A stretch of 61,722 nt of DNA, taken from Chloroflexota bacterium (GTDB lineage Bacteria > Chloroflexota > Dormibacteria > CF-121). The translations under genes were made by a program, and so were the position numbers. Below, piece by piece: positions 61,393-61,722 of this stretch. Under the pieces are notes generated by a model that saw only the letters and a list, made by a program, of their open reading frames with translations, was not told where the DNA came from and did no database searches. The first letter of the stretch is position 1. Each line of letters starts with the position of its first letter. The stretch covers positions 1-61,722 of the forward strand of contig VBHC01000123.1 in the NCBI GenBank assembly GCA_005889535.1. The letters run 5' to 3'.

Positions 61393-61510
61393 CCATTTCG
61401 CACACCATAACTTCGCCGGTTTCGCTTGGCCGCGGCAACTCGAGGCTACAGCGCTCAAGCCCTGCTACCTTTTAAGCAGGGTGTCGAGAGTTCGATCCTC
61501 TCCGCCCCTA
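61393..61510 (+). repeat. tRNA-Lys 3'-half repeat, copy 3
   Basis: The left arm matches copy 2 (ACACCATAACTTCGCC, CGCTTGG, ACTCG, GCTACAGCGC, CAAGC). The core from CCTTTTAAGCAGGG to CGCCCCTA is identical to tRNA-Lys. The 5' half is not a tRNA. Confidence 0.8.
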
Positions 61511-61567
61511 ATCCAAATACAAAGGCACAGCCCAACTAATTTCCTGCCCGTACAGCGCTTGAGGGAA

Positions 61568-61722
61568 TTACTCGGCACCCATCGCCCGAGGATTACCAAC
61601 CCGCGTGGTGTTGGCTGTTGGCGCGGTTGACACGGAGATGACGACCTTTCCTCGAGCGCGCCCGGTTTCGAGATAGCGGATCGCGTCTGCGGCTTCGCTC
61701 AGCGGATACGTCCGGTCAATGA
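61568..61722 (-). CDS. MDR/zinc-type alcohol dehydrogenase, C-terminal end
   Basis: The minus frame enters at the window edge and ends at TAA 61570-61568. IDRTYPLSEAADAIRYLETG and ARGKVVISV are the classic C-terminus of medium-chain dehydrogenase/quinone-oxidoreductase proteins. The N-terminal and cofactor domains lie outside the window. Confidence 0.7.
   Translation of the reverse strand, partial: IDRTYPLSEAADAIRYLETGRARGKVVISVSTAPTANTTRVGNPRAMGAE

Overview
The window is high-GC bacterial DNA with compact gene packing, many GTG/TTG starts and frequent start-stop overlaps. The gene content suggests a monoderm-like soil bacterium: many lipoproteins, secreted proteins with a C-terminal anchor, a SigR/RsrA-like redox sigma pair, a DUF664/DinB enzyme, YtxH and CsbD stress proteins and several HspR-like MerR regulators. 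Chloroflexota or Ca. Dormibacterota would fit, but this is an inference from gene content; no rRNA or phylogenetic marker is present.

Layout. 1-5.7 kb: a truncated GH18-type secreted protein, a C39-like protease, two MerR genes, a response regulator and CsbD. 5.9-9.1 kb: class A penicillin-binding protein and YtxH proteins. 9.1-15.6 kb: a second response regulator-MerR pair, FtsH, a secreted TIM-barrel protein, two more MerR genes and trehalose-6-phosphate synthase. 15.7-23.8 kb: tandem DUF3048 proteins, a GH38 alpha-mannosidase with no canonical start codon, and a 677-residue membrane-tethered receiver protein. 24.5-32.7 kb: an accessory region starting at tRNA-Glu, with single-gene cassettes, a toxin-antitoxin pair, a GHKL ATPase, broken genes and a BNR-repeat secreted protein. 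33-39 kb: truncated hemoglobin, a lytic transglycosylase, a receiver protein and a TPR protein. 39.1-44.4 kb: a cobalamin riboswitch followed by two secreted transcobalamin-like proteins and a complete ECF transporter. 44.4-59.3 kb: SigR/RsrA-like pair with a CcdA-TlpA fusion, threonine synthase, glycine oxidase, patatin, a glycosidase, glycerophosphodiesterase, acyl-CoA dehydrogenase, an ABC exporter and an HD protein. 59.4 kb to the end: tRNA-Lys followed by a second cassette array, then the end of an MDR oxidoreductase.

The most unusual structure is seen twice. Downstream of tRNA-Glu(CTC) there are four copies, and downstream of tRNA-Lys(TTT) two copies, of a sequence resembling the 3' part of the upstream tRNA. 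Each copy carries its own conserved left arm. The copies bound six short intervals (about 0.3-1.1 kb), each with one gene. No integrase lies in the window. One cassette gene is a DsrE-family protein with an in-frame TGA exactly where the first Cys of the CxxC motif should be, followed by a bSECIS-like hairpin: a candidate selenoprotein.

A second theme is regulation by orphan receiver domains and HspR-like MerR proteins. Five MerR genes are present; two overlap the end of a receiver gene by the same 16 nt. No histidine kinase is visible. A third theme is cobalamin capture: a B12 riboswitch heads an operon pairing an anchored alpha-barrel protein and a DUF4430-like protein with EcfT, a double EcfA and an S component.
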